A stretch of 64,000 nt of DNA from Sulfitobacter sp. F26169L (GTDB lineage: Bacteria > Pseudomonadota > Alphaproteobacteria > Rhodobacterales > Rhodobacteraceae), in contig NZ_JAPMLP010000003.1 of the NCBI RefSeq assembly GCF_026410285.1, positions 62,001 to 126,000 of the forward strand. The letters run 5' to 3'. The position numbers and the translations under genes are program-made. The notes beneath the pieces were generated by a model. It saw only the letters and a program-made list of their open reading frames with translations. It was not told the origin of the DNA and searched no databases. Within the stretch, counting starts at the first letter, position 1. Each line of letters opens with the position of its first letter. Shown here piece by piece: positions 9,244-18,480 of the stretch.

Positions 9244-9909
9244 TTAAAGGCCCAGTTTATCCCGCATAAAGGCCAGTGCAACTGACAGACCATCAGGCGC
9301 GATCCCGTGGCCTGTGTCTTTCATTATGTGGGCGTAAACATCGGTCCACCCCGCGCCTTGCAATGCTTCGGCGGCTTCTGGCAATGATTGGGGCGGCACG
9401 ACATCGTCCTGATCCCCGTGGATCAACAGAACCGGAGGGCGCGACACCACCTCGTCCACAAGCGTTTCAGGGGCCAGCAACCGGCCTGCAATCGCCACAA
9501 CACCTGCCAGCTCGTCCTCGCGGCGCGCGGCCACATGCAACGACATCATCGTGCCTTGGGAAAAGCCGAAAAGGACCACCTGTTCGGGCAGCACGTCTTC
9601 ATCCACCATCAATGCATCAAGAAAGGCGTTCAAATCTTCAACCGCTTGCGCCATCCCCCGCGCGCTTTCTTCCTCGCTTGAATTATCAATCCACGGGATC
9701 GGAAACCACTGAAACCCGTTCGGCATGCCTGCAACCGTCTCCGGCGCATCGGGCGCAACAAACAGCGTATCGGGCAGGTGTTCCCCCAGCGGATCGGCAA
9801 GGCCGAGCAGATCAGCGCCATTTGCACCGTAGCCATGCAGAAACACAACGACAGATCGGGTTTCCCCTGATTTAGGCTCGCGGCGTTCCGAATTGAGGAC
9901 TCGTGTCAT
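9244..9909 (-). CDS. phospholipase/carboxylesterase family alpha/beta hydrolase
   Basis: Serine hydrolase of the carboxylesterase/LysoPLA family, about 221 residues. The oxyanion region is VVFLHGYGANGADL near residue 20, the nucleophile elbow is LFGFSQGTMMSL near residue 115, the acid is in IHGDQDDVVPP near residue 165, and the base is in DTGHGIAPDGL near residue 205. The ATG at 9909 overlaps the upstream glycosylase stop (ATGA) and has AAGGAA before it. Substrate not known. Confidence 0.88.
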   Translation of the reverse strand: MTRVLNSERREPKSGETRSVVVFLHGYGANGADLLGLADPLGEHLPDTLFVAPDAPETVAGMPNGFQWFPIPWIDNSSEEESARGMAQAVEDLNAFLDALMVDEDVLPEQVVLFGFSQGTMMSLHVAARREDELAGVVAIAGRLLAPETLVDEVVSRPPVLLIHGDQDDVVPPQSLPEAAEALQGAGWTDVYAHIMKDTGHGIAPDGLSVALAFMRDKLGL

Positions 9910-10532
9910 GTTATTCCTTCCCGGTCTTTTGCAATACGGTAGTATGTGAACAGCAACCGCGCCGCAACCGCCCGCCACGGCGACCAATGCAGGGCCATCG
10001 CCTCAAGCTGTTTTGGCGTGGGCCGTTGGGGCAGATCAAACAACATCCGCGCGGATTCCTGTAGGGCCAGATCACCCGGCGCAAAGACATCGGCGCGCCC
10101 GAGGTTGAACATTGCGTACACCTGCGCAGTCCAGACGCCGATGCCGGAAACTGCGGTAAGGATTTCGATCACCTGCGCATCGCTGGCATCGCGAAGGCGG
10201 TCATAATCTATCGCGGCATCCGCAAGCGCGCGGGCATACTTCATCTTGGGGCGGCTTAACCCCACGCTTTTCAGATCTTCTTGTGATGCACGGCGCACTG
10301 CGTCGGGTGTATCAAGACCCGCCGCAACAACCCTGCCCCAAATTGCCCTCGCCGATGCCACTGATACCTGCTGGCTTACAATCTTGTTAAACAGCGCGCC
10401 AAATCCGTCCGGCGACAGCCGCAGCGGCAAGGGGCCCGTCTGTGCAAGGGCGGCGGCAAAGCGCGGCTCGGCCTGTGCCAGCCATGCGGCCCCTTGCGCC
10501 ACGTCGGCATCCGTTCTGATATGCTGTGTCAT
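9906..10532 (-). CDS. DNA-3-methyladenine glycosylase II-like, HhH-GPD family
   Basis: Base-excision-repair glycosylase of the AlkA type, about 208 residues. The helix-hairpin-helix stretch LTAVSGIGVWTAQVYAMF lies near residue 120, and the catalytic-aspartate region FAPGDLALQ follows. The AlkA N-terminal beta domain is missing, as in short bacterial members. The ATG at 10532 overlaps the cobK stop by four bases (ATGA), which decides the start. It forms a coupled run cobK, glycosylase, esterase. Confidence 0.87.
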   Translation of the reverse strand: MTQHIRTDADVAQGAAWLAQAEPRFAAALAQTGPLPLRLSPDGFGALFNKIVSQQVSVASARAIWGRVVAAGLDTPDAVRRASQEDLKSVGLSRPKMKYARALADAAIDYDRLRDASDAQVIEILTAVSGIGVWTAQVYAMFNLGRADVFAPGDLALQESARMLFDLPQRPTPKQLEAMALHWSPWRAVAARLLFTYYRIAKDREGIT

Positions 10533-11269
10533 TGCGCCCCGACCCAATCCAGCGCTTTTTCGATGTCAAAAACCGTTGGTAAATTATCCGGCTGGGGCGG
10601 CCGGTCGATCAGTATCACCCGCAGACCCAACGCTGTCGCAGCGTCAAGCTTGGGGCGGCTGCGTTGCCCGCCCAGATTGCGGCTGACCAGCGTATCAACC
10701 CGCTTTTGCAAAAACAGCGCCTGTTCGTCTGCGACGGAAAAAGGCGGATCGCCAAAAACCAGTTCAACAAATGGATAGGGGGCGGCGCGGGTATGGTGCC
10801 GCGTCTGGCGCAACATCAACACCTCGCCTGCAAAGACTGCGTAATCGCGCAAGCTGTCCCACCCCGTGGTGCAGAACACCCGCGCGCCCTGCCCGATCAT
10901 GGCGTTTGCAGCAGCCACATCGGCAGCACACTGCCAAAGCGCGTCCTCACAGTGCCATGCAGGCCTGTCCAGCCGCAGATAGGGCAATTTCAACACAGCG
11001 GATGCGGCAAATGCCTGCGCCGTAACGGTGCTGTCATAGGAATGGCTTGCATCCAGCACCGCGCAAAAGCCACCCTTTGCGATAGCTGTTTGCATATCCT
11101 GCGTCGTTTCAAACCTGCGCAGATGCGCAAAATCAGGCTCCGGCGTACCGCTGCGCGGCTGTTCGGAAACCCACACATCAAATGGCACGCCAGCCCCCCT
11201 CAGGCGCTGCGCCACGCGCCGCGCTTCGAAACTCCCTGCGAGCAATAGGATATGACCACCGTTTACCAT
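10529..11269 (-). CDS. cobK: precorrin-6A/cobalt-precorrin-6A reductase
   Basis: NAD(P)H-dependent reductase of the corrin ring pathway to vitamin B12. Typical CobK features are the N-terminal HILLLAGSFEARRVAQRL, the middle LDASHSYDSTVTAQA, YLRLDRPAW and the C-terminal VSRNLGGQRSRPKLDAA. The start is not certain: an ATG at 11269 (MVNGGHILLL) fits the family N-terminus, but GTG at 11302 is in frame. No other cob genes are in the window. The nrdJ product at 51-54.6 kb is a B12-dependent enzyme, so the cell needs the cofactor. Confidence 0.88.
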   Translation of the reverse strand: MVNGGHILLLAGSFEARRVAQRLRGAGVPFDVWVSEQPRSGTPEPDFAHLRRFETTQDMQTAIAKGGFCAVLDASHSYDSTVTAQAFAASAVLKLPYLRLDRPAWHCEDALWQCAADVAAANAMIGQGARVFCTTGWDSLRDYAVFAGEVLMLRQTRHHTRAAPYPFVELVFGDPPFSVADEQALFLQKRVDTLVSRNLGGQRSRPKLDAATALGLRVILIDRPPQPDNLPTVFDIEKALDWVGAQ

Positions 11270-11389
11270 GCCCACAGCTTTAGCCACCCCCGCGCCGGAC
11301 ACAAGAGGAGCCGTTGCCCCTCAATAGCTTGGCAGGGGTTGCCCCCCTCAACGCGGAAGGGTAGCGATAAGACATTCAAAGAGGGCGAT

Positions 11390-12598
11390 ATGATGATCGA
11401 CGACTCACGCGCCAAGCGCAACGTAGCAGTTTTGGTTCTGGCGCAGGCCTTTCTGGGCGCGCAGATGCCGATGATCTTTCTTGTCGGCGGGCTTGCAGGA
11501 AAATCACTGGCTTCCAACGTTTGCCTCGCCACATTGCCGATTTCGATGATTGTTCTGGGCTCGATGTTCTGGGCGACGCCGGTGTCCGCCATCATGCAGC
11601 GCTTCGGGCGCCGCGCGGGGTTTTTCCTTGGTGCGCTTGGTGGGGCATTGGGCGGCGCGGTGGGCGCTTACGGTCTGATGATACAATCGTTCCCGATCTT
11701 TCTGATCGGTTCGTTCCTGACGGGTCTCTATATGTCGGCTCACGGTTTCTACCGCTTTGCCGCTGCCGATACGGCATCGGATGAATTCCGGCCAAAGGCG
11801 ATTTCCTATGTGATGGCGGGCGGATTGGTGGCAGCGATTTTGGGTCCGCAACTGGCAACAGCAACCACATTTGCTTTTGTAACCCCGTTTGTCGGCACAT
11901 ATCTGGCAGTCATGGCGCTGAACGTTGTGGGCTGTCTGCTGTTCTTCTTTGTGGATATTCCCAAACCTCCCGTACCATCGATCGATGCGCCACGCGGTCG
12001 CAGCCGGATTGAACTGATCACAACGCCGCGCATCGCAGTCGCTGTGATCTGTGCAATGGTATCCTACGCGCTTATGAACCTCGTAATGACTTCGACACCG
12101 CTCGCGGTTGTCGGCTGCGGGTTCGAGCAAAAGGACGCGGGGTTCGTTGTAACAGGACACGTTCTGGCGATGTATGCGCCATCGTTTTTCACCGGTCATC
12201 TGATCAACCGCTTCGGGGTTGAACGGATCGTCGGCACTGGCATCGCAATTCTGGGGGCCGCAGGTATTGTCGCCTTGCAGGGCGTCCAGCTGGAGAATTT
12301 CTATATCGCCCTGATCCTGCTGGGCCTTGGCTGGAACTTCGGCTTTATCGGCGCGACCTCGATGCTGGCGGGGGCACATGCCCCGCACGAGCGTGGGCGC
12401 ATGCAGGGTCTGAACGATTTGCTGGTGTTTGGCGGTGTTACCGTGGCTTCGCTGGCCTCGGGCGGGTTAATGAACTGTTCTGGCGGCGCGGCAGAGGCTG
12501 GCTGGGCGGCGGTCAACTATGCGATGATCCCGTTCCTGATCCTTGCAGGCGGTTCACTGGTCTGGCTGATGTTTTACGAACGCCGCGCAAATGCCTGA
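11390..12598 (+). CDS. MFS transporter
   Basis: Integral membrane protein of about 402 residues with roughly twelve hydrophobic segments, and a basic loop FGRRAGFF after the second segment of the kind found in MFS permeases. The ATG at 11390 follows GAGGGCGAT, so it is preferred over the longer open frame that begins at 11252 and would run through the cobK promoter side. The substrate cannot be told. It is divergent from cobK and convergent with the squalene-synthase-like gene, from which it is separated by only five bases. Confidence 0.83.
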   Translation: MMIDDSRAKRNVAVLVLAQAFLGAQMPMIFLVGGLAGKSLASNVCLATLPISMIVLGSMFWATPVSAIMQRFGRRAGFFLGALGGALGGAVGAYGLMIQSFPIFLIGSFLTGLYMSAHGFYRFAAADTASDEFRPKAISYVMAGGLVAAILGPQLATATTFAFVTPFVGTYLAVMALNVVGCLLFFFVDIPKPPVPSIDAPRGRSRIELITTPRIAVAVICAMVSYALMNLVMTSTPLAVVGCGFEQKDAGFVVTGHVLAMYAPSFFTGHLINRFGVERIVGTGIAILGAAGIVALQGVQLENFYIALILLGLGWNFGFIGATSMLAGAHAPHERGRMQGLNDLLVFGGVTVASLASGGLMNCSGGAAEAGWAAVNYAMIPFLILAGGSLVWLMFYERRANA

Positions 12599-12603
12599 GG
12601 CCG

Positions 12604-13368
12604 CTACCAGCGACCTGTCGCCGCCCTTAGAGTAAAAGAAAGCCCCGCATCGGGCAAACGATCTTCAACAACCGCTTGCGGATGCGACTGGGCATATTTC
12701 AGCCCGGGTTCTGCTGCGGTGGCAGGCAACAGTGCCGGCATACAAGCGCGTGAAATGTCCGCACGCGCGCGCCGCGCGTTATCCAGCGCACTCAGCCCCT
12801 TCGCGGCAAGGCGGGCCACACCGTCGGGTGTGCCATCCAGCAGCGGCACACGGCCAGCCTGCTCCAGCGCGGGAATAGCGCGCAACCACGCGCCGATGCC
12901 TGCGGCATATCCGGCACGTTGCACAGCTGCCTGATCCGCCTGCCCCAGCACCTCGGCCGCAACCTGCATCAGGTGACCTGCAGTCTGGTCAATATAGCGA
13001 TCCAGATCGGCATCATCCTCGAACGGGTCGCGGTAGATATCCCACCGCCGCGCTGCAACCAGTTCATCCAACAATTGCGCCTGCCCCGGCGTGATCGCCT
13101 GCGCCAGTGGCGTGGCAACCTCGTGGCGGCGCACGGTTGCTCCTTGCGCAATTTCCTCCAGCGCATCGCGCCACCATTGAAGACGCATTTCTGCTATCAT
13201 CGTCTCGCTTGTGACCCACGGTGCGCGGCTGACCTCTACGTTGAAGGCATATAGCGCAAACAACGCTCCGCGCTTTGCAACCGGAGCCAGCATCGCGGTG
13301 CGAAACCGCAGCGGATCGCCCCGCTCGACCAAGGCCGCGCAGGCGGTGAGATCATCTGTCCAGTTCAT
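12604..13368 (-). CDS. squalene/phytoene synthase family protein
   Basis: A 254-residue protein with the trans-isoprenyl diphosphate synthase-like fold. The stretches LFALYAFNVEVSRAPW and LQWWRDALEEI lie in the first 80 residues, and YIDQTAGHLMQVAAEVLG near residue 130. The Asp-rich catalytic motifs are weak (FEDDADLDRY), so it more likely belongs to the alphaproteobacterial branch related to the mitochondrial complex I assembly factor NDUFAF6 than to true carotenoid synthesis; no crt genes are nearby. The start overlaps the methyltransferase stop by four bases. Confidence 0.75.
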   Translation of the reverse strand: MNWTDDLTACAALVERGDPLRFRTAMLAPVAKRGALFALYAFNVEVSRAPWVTSETMIAEMRLQWWRDALEEIAQGATVRRHEVATPLAQAITPGQAQLLDELVAARRWDIYRDPFEDDADLDRYIDQTAGHLMQVAAEVLGQADQAAVQRAGYAAGIGAWLRAIPALEQAGRVPLLDGTPDGVARLAAKGLSALDNARRARADISRACMPALLPATAAEPGLKYAQSHPQAVVEDRLPDAGLSFTLRAATGRW

Positions 13369-14093
13369 AAAGGGCGCACCACGCTCAGCAGATATCCATA
13401 TTCATCACGGTGCGCACGCCAGCAGGCGGCCTCTTTCTGCGCTGCATCAAGCACCGCTTGTAAGGCCGCATCCGCCCCCTCACTCAGCGAGGCGATGCGC
13501 GCGTCCAGCGGGGTATAATATGCCTCCCACGCCGCATCCGGCAGACGACGCTGGCCCAGAATTTCATACCCTGCCGAGCGGATTTGCGCAGTTACCCCCG
13601 CCTCATCCGTCATATCGGGTTTTTCATCTGCCCAATGCGCGCGCGCGCGCCGGGACGGAGCATCGGTAAACCAGCACGCTTCGGAAAACGCGATTGCACC
13701 TTCCGGCAACAACGATTTGCGCCATGATTTTAATGCCGGCTCCACCCCCATGAAATAGACAGCCCCTGCGCACCAGATCAGATCATAAAGGTTTGCGATC
13801 ACCTTCATATCCGCTTTCAGCACGGTCACGCGATCATCATTGCGCCACGTATCCCGCGCGGCCTGCACAAAATGCGCTGTCGCATCAACCGCCGTCACAT
13901 GCCCCTTGGGCGCTTGATCCAGCAGAGCGGCGATATCCCCTCCGGGGCCGCAGGCCACATCGGCGATGCGCGCATTTACGGGCAGATCCAGCCGCGATGC
14001 CGCCCACGCCACGTCCTGCGCCACTCCCGGCCCTTCACGGGGCAGATCACGGTGCAGTTTGAAAAATGCTTCGGTTGCCAGATCAGTACTCAT
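13365..14093 (-). CDS. class I SAM-dependent methyltransferase
   Basis: A 242-residue methyltransferase. SAM-binding motif I is IADVACGPGGDIAALL near residue 40, the acidic residue of motif II follows in VTAVDAT, and a motif-IV-like stretch LYDLIWCAGAVYFM lies near residue 105. The substrate is unknown. Its stop overlaps the start of the squalene-synthase-like gene, and its start overlaps the end of the hydrolase gene by about 11 bases, indicating one transcript. Confidence 0.83.
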   Translation of the reverse strand: MSTDLATEAFFKLHRDLPREGPGVAQDVAWAASRLDLPVNARIADVACGPGGDIAALLDQAPKGHVTAVDATAHFVQAARDTWRNDDRVTVLKADMKVIANLYDLIWCAGAVYFMGVEPALKSWRKSLLPEGAIAFSEACWFTDAPSRRARAHWADEKPDMTDEAGVTAQIRSAGYEILGQRRLPDAAWEAYYTPLDARIASLSEGADAALQAVLDAAQKEAACWRAHRDEYGYLLSVVRPL

Positions 14094-15060
14094 CCAAAAA
14101 CGCCTTAATAATTGCTATGGTGCGCGGATCGTTCACAATGTCGAGATGCGAGGCGCCGGTCATCAGCTCATAGCGGCCCTTGTCCGTCACTGCGCCCATC
14201 GTCGGCGCGTATTCCTGCGCAAAAAACGCCTCGTCCGCGCCGCCGGCCAGCAGGACAAACGGAGGAAGCGCTGCAACATCGTCCAGATACTTGCTGCGCG
14301 GGGCGAAGGATTGGTTCAGACGATAGGAATAGACCAGCGTAGCTGTGTCGCCCAAGTTCCCTTCCAGCACTGCCTGCGGCATGTTGAACTGGATAACCGG
14401 CAGATGGTTCAGCGCTGAAATGCGGAAGGTGTTGAGGATCGACAAACCGATGATCCGGCGCGTCAACACCCGCGTCCACCCGCCCGAGTCTTGCCGCGTG
14501 GTGGGTGCGTTGTATTTCAGGAACGGCGCCAGCAGCACGGCCCCGTCCAGCAGGCTGCCATGCTCCCCACCGGCAAAGCGCACCACCAGCCCCCCGCCAG
14601 AGCTGTGGCCGCCCATAATCACCTTCTGCCCCGGCTTCACAACTGCGGCAATCATATCGGCCAGATCGTCCTCCAGCTGGCCGATGTAATCAATGTCACC
14701 GCGACGGTCCGGTGCCGTGCCGTGGCCGCGCAGATCAGGTGCGATAATATCCGCACTGCCCTGCAACGCCTTGCCAAGGCGGTCAAATTGCATCCCGTGC
14801 CAGCCGGACCCGTGCACCAGCACCAGCAGCGGCACGTTATCAGCGCCGCCGTAGGTGCGAACTTGCAAATCGTAACCGTCACGCATGGGAATACTTTGCA
14901 ACGGTGCCACTGCACCATCGCCGCTTGCTAGTTGTCGGCTGAAATCAAGCCCGCCTTCACCGCTCATAGGTTTTGTGCGTTGGCTGAACACCAGTATAAC
15001 CGCGACAACCAGTGTGATGACGATGGAAATCGCGACGCGCTTCAGGATACTTAACAGCAT
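14083..15060 (-). CDS. membrane-anchored alpha/beta hydrolase
   Basis: A 325-residue alpha/beta-hydrolase with an N-terminal uncleaved-type signal anchor (ISIVITLVVAVILVF, residues 12-26). The oxyanion region LLVLVHGSGWHGMQFDRLG, the DLRGHG motif, the nucleophile elbow IMGGHSSGGGLV near residue 155 and the C-terminal catalytic His in TGASHLDIVND are visible. This arrangement places the catalytic domain on the periplasmic face. The substrate is unknown. It starts three bases after the cimA stop, so it is probably cotranscribed with cimA. Confidence 0.82.
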   Translation of the reverse strand: MLLSILKRVAISIVITLVVAVILVFSQRTKPMSGEGGLDFSRQLASGDGAVAPLQSIPMRDGYDLQVRTYGGADNVPLLVLVHGSGWHGMQFDRLGKALQGSADIIAPDLRGHGTAPDRRGDIDYIGQLEDDLADMIAAVVKPGQKVIMGGHSSGGGLVVRFAGGEHGSLLDGAVLLAPFLKYNAPTTRQDSGGWTRVLTRRIIGLSILNTFRISALNHLPVIQFNMPQAVLEGNLGDTATLVYSYRLNQSFAPRSKYLDDVAALPPFVLLAGGADEAFFAQEYAPTMGAVTDKGRYELMTGASHLDIVNDPRTIAIIKAFLDEY

Positions 15061-15063
15061 GGT

Positions 15064-16677
15064 TCAGCCTTTATCCCTGATCAGTTTCCACCGGATTGCA
15101 TCCAGCAGCGCCTCGAACGAGGCATCAACGATGTTTGCCGAAACGCCAACAGTGGACCAACGATGCCCCTGCCCGTCTTCGCTGTCGATAATCACGCGCG
15201 TCACCGCTTCTGTGCCGCCTTGGGTGATGCGCACTTTGAAATCCACCAGCCGCATGTCTTCCAATTGCGCCGAATACTGACCGAGGTCTTTGACCAATGC
15301 GCGTGACAGCGCGTTTACAGGGCCGCGGTCGCTGCCGGTTTCATCCATGCTCTCGGATACGGACAGGCGTTTTTCGCCGTCAACCTTTACCACAACAACA
15401 GCTTCGGACAGGCTGACCATCTGGTCATATTTGTTTTTGCGCCGCTCCACTGTCACACGATAGCGTTTGACCTCGAACAGTTCGGGCATCTGGCCCAGAA
15501 CCTTGCGCGCCAGCAATTCAAAGCTGGCCTGCGCGGTGTCGTAGCTATAGCCGAGGCCCTCACGCGATTTCACCTCATCAAGGATCACCGCCAGCGCCGG
15601 ATCGCCCTTTGCCACGTCCAGCCCGGCACTGGTCAGGCGACGGCGCAGATTGGACTGGCCCGCCTGATTTGACATCGGAATAATGCGGGTATTGCCGACA
15701 AGCGCCGGATCAATGTGTTCATAGGTGCTGGGGTCTTTCAGGATCGCGCTGGCGTGCAGCCCCGCCTTGTGGGCAAAGGCCGACCCGCCCACAAATCCGG
15801 CCTGTTTGTGCGGCACACGGTTGAGGATTTCGTCCAGCATCCGCGAAGTGCGCGTCAATCCGGCAAGCGCCTCGTCGCTCACACCAGTCTCATAAAGACT
15901 GGCGTAGGGTTCTTTCAGCTTCAGGATCGGGATCACGGTGGTCAGGTTGGCGTTGCCGCAACGCTCGCCCAGCCCGTTCAGCGTGCCCTGTATCTGGCGC
16001 GCGCCTGCATCTACGGCGGCCAGCGTGCAGGCCACAGCGTTTTCCGTATCGTCATGGGTGTGGATGCCAAGACGCTCGCCGCTGATGCCTGCCGCGATCA
16101 CTTCGGCGGTGATGCGCCCGATCTCGGCTGGCAGCGTGCCGCCGTTGGTATCACACAGCACAACCCAGCGTGCGCCGGCGTCATAGGCCGCCTTGATCGC
16201 CTCCAGCGCGTAGGCGGGGTTGGATTTGTAACCGTCAAAGAAATGTTCGGCGTCAAACAGCGCCTCGCGCCCCTCTGCCACCAGATGGGCGATGGATTTG
16301 GCAATGTTGTCGGTGTTTTCTGCAAGCGTGATGCCCAGCGCGGTATGCACGTGAAATTCGTGGGTTTTCCCCACCAGACAGACGCTTTTGGTGTTCGCAT
16401 TCATCACAGCCGCCAGCACGTCATCGTTTTGCGCCGACATGCCGTTACGCTTCGTCATGCCGAATGCGGCGATGCGCGCGCGCGTTTGCGGCGCCTGTTC
16501 AAAAAACGCGGAATCCGTCGGATTGGCCCCCGGCCAGCCGCCCTCGATGTAATCCACGCCCAGCGCGTCAAGGGATTGCGCGATGATCTGCTTTTCCTCG
16601 GTCGAGAATTGCACACCCTGGGTTTGCTGCCCGTCACGGAGCGTTGTGTCGTAGAGTGAGAGGCGGGTTTTAGTCAT
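15064..16677 (-). CDS. cimA: citramalate synthase
   Basis: Condenses pyruvate and acetyl-CoA to (R)-citramalate, the first step of the threonine-independent route to isoleucine. The 537-residue protein has the DRE-TIM motif LYDTTLRDGQQTQGVQF at the N-terminus, the metal-binding HTHDDTENAVACTLAAVDAG near residue 205, the stretch QGTLNGLGERCGNANL, and a C-terminal LeuA-type regulatory domain (about residues 410-537). Its N-terminal IEGGWPGANPTD is the CimA form, not that of isopropylmalate synthase (LeuA). Confidence 0.94.
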   Translation of the reverse strand: MTKTRLSLYDTTLRDGQQTQGVQFSTEEKQIIAQSLDALGVDYIEGGWPGANPTDSAFFEQAPQTRARIAAFGMTKRNGMSAQNDDVLAAVMNANTKSVCLVGKTHEFHVHTALGITLAENTDNIAKSIAHLVAEGREALFDAEHFFDGYKSNPAYALEAIKAAYDAGARWVVLCDTNGGTLPAEIGRITAEVIAAGISGERLGIHTHDDTENAVACTLAAVDAGARQIQGTLNGLGERCGNANLTTVIPILKLKEPYASLYETGVSDEALAGLTRTSRMLDEILNRVPHKQAGFVGGSAFAHKAGLHASAILKDPSTYEHIDPALVGNTRIIPMSNQAGQSNLRRRLTSAGLDVAKGDPALAVILDEVKSREGLGYSYDTAQASFELLARKVLGQMPELFEVKRYRVTVERRKNKYDQMVSLSEAVVVVKVDGEKRLSVSESMDETGSDRGPVNALSRALVKDLGQYSAQLEDMRLVDFKVRITQGGTEAVTRVIIDSEDGQGHRWSTVGVSANIVDASFEALLDAIRWKLIRDKG

Positions 16678-16797
16678 CGGCTCGCCTCTTCTCTTTCTTC
16701 TTTAGGTCGTGCGCGCAGCACGCCCTGTCCCCGTCCGCGCCCACGGTCGGAGACAAGCCCCCCCTCGGACGGGAACAGATCTGTGTTGTGGGGCGGA

Positions 16798-18249
16798 TCA
16801 TTTCAGGGCCTCAAGTTTGGCGGGGTCAAAGTTAGACGACGGCTTTAGGTAAACCTCTGATTTGGACATCTGCACTTCTACACCCGCATTTTTCAATGAA
16901 GCTTTGAGCGCATCCAATTCACTGTAATCATTGGTTTCCCGCGCAGTTATTCTCAGAGAAATAAGTTCAAGCTGGTAATACTCCAAGTCTCTAACGAGAG
17001 GAGTCTCGGCAATCTTACGCGCCATATTGACTACACCAATGCCTAGAAATTCCGCACTTGCTATAAAGCTCTTTAGTTTGAGCATCTGGTCCTCTTCACG
17101 AAGTTCCAAGAATTCAAAACTATTATCTACAAAACGCCCTAGCGTCTTGAGCTTAGTTAGAGCAAGTGAAGTATTAAGATCATCGCTGAGAGCTTCAATA
17201 ATTTGAGGGTCAACCAACTCGATGTTCACAGGTTCGTTTAGCAGGTCTGCGTCGAGACTGACTTTTGCGGCCCACATATCAAGAGTGTTCTCCGCCTCTT
17301 CCCGCTTCTTCTCCGTCCAGTCCATAGGTTTTCGGTAATGCGTGCTCAGCATCACAAAGCGGATCACCTCACCCGGCACACCCTGCTCCAGCAAATCCCG
17401 CACGGTGAAGAAATTGCCCAAGGATTTGGACATCTTCTTGCCCTCCACCTGCAACATCTCATTGTGCAGCCAGACGTTGGCAAACTCATCCCCTGCGCAG
17501 CAGCTCTGCGCGATTTCGTTTTCGTGGTGGGGAAACATCAGATCGTTGCCGCCGCCGTGAATGTCGAAATGTGCGCCCAGCAGTTCATGCGCCATGGCGG
17601 AACATTCGATATGCCAGCCGGGGCGGCCACGGCCCCACGGGCTGTCCCAACCCGGCGTATCGGCATCTGAAGGCTTCCAGAGGACAAAATCCATCGGGTC
17701 TTCTTTGTAGGGTGCAACCTCTACCCGCGCGCCGGCAATCATATCATCCAGCGAGCGACCTGACAGGGAGCCGTATTCCTTGTATTTCCGCACCCGAAAC
17801 AAGACATGGCCCTCTTTCTCATATGCAAAACCGTCTTGTTCCAAATTCTCGATCATCGCAATCATTTGCGGCACATATGCGGTGGCGCGGGGCATCTGAT
17901 CAGGCTCCAGCGCACCAACGGCGGCCATATCATCCAGAAACCATTGCGTCGTCTCGGCAGTTATCTCGCCAATCGGGCGGCCTGTGGCGGCGCTGCGCGC
18001 ATTGATCTTGTCGTCAATGTCGGTGAAATTGCGCACATAGGTTACATGATCCGCCCCGTAGACATGGCGCAGCAAGCGGTAGAGCACGTCAAACACGATC
18101 ACGGGCCGCGCGTTGCCAAGGTGGGCGCGATCATACACCGTAGGGCCACAGACATACATCCGCACATTTTCAGGATCAATCGGCGTGAACACCTCACGCT
18201 TGCGGGTTTTGGTATTGTGCAGTTTGATCGTCGGTTTGGAGGTCGTCAT
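16798..18249 (-). CDS. cysS: cysteinyl-tRNA synthetase with an AT-rich, possibly replaced C-terminal part
   Basis: Class I synthetase charging tRNA-Cys. The zinc-ligand region [16 protein letters not shown] (HIGH-type), [20 protein letters not shown], the HHENE stretch and the KMSKS motif [10 protein letters not shown] are all intact. The start was set at the ATG at 18249 ([10 protein letters not shown]) with AGGA upstream. The last 165 or so residues are unusual: base composition falls from about 58% GC (hand count, 17401-17700) to about 42% (16921-17220). The protein here is rich in Leu, Glu, Asn and Ile, although the end MSKSEVYL...[10 protein letters not shown] keeps the family pattern. 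See findings. Confidence 0.95.
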   Translation of the reverse strand: MTTSKPTIKLHNTKTRKREVFTPIDPENVRMYVCGPTVYDRAHLGNARPVIVFDVLYRLLRHVYGADHVTYVRNFTDIDDKINARSAATGRPIGEITAETTQWFLDDMAAVGALEPDQMPRATAYVPQMIAMIENLEQDGFAYEKEGHVLFRVRKYKEYGSLSGRSLDDMIAGARVEVAPYKEDPMDFVLWKPSDADTPGWDSPWGRGRPGWHIECSAMAHELLGAHFDIHGGGNDLMFPHHENEIAQSCCAGDEFANVWLHNEMLQVEGKKMSKSLGNFFTVRDLLEQGVPGEVIRFVMLSTHYRKPMDWTEKKREEAENTLDMWAAKVSLDADLLNEPVNIELVDPQIIEALSDDLNTSLALTKLKTLGRFVDNSFEFLELREEDQMLKLKSFIASAEFLGIGVVNMARKIAETPLVRDLEYYQLELISLRITARETNDYSELDALKASLKNAGVEVQMSKSEVYLKPSSNFDPAKLEALK

Positions 18250-18480
18250 GGCATATGTCCTATCAGCGCGGGATGCGCGGGACATGGCACAGTTTCAAGG
18301 AAAATAAAACAACGTGATCAAGGCCCGCGAGGAAGTCTCAGCAGGGGGTAATACAGCTTGTAAAGATCATCATTGTTTTCATTGCACATGCCTAGCGCAG
18401 CAATACCGCGGCGGTCAAGGCTGATTGACAAATCACCCCCCCTCTGCGTCCCTGCGCGCGACAATCTGCGGGAGGCGACC

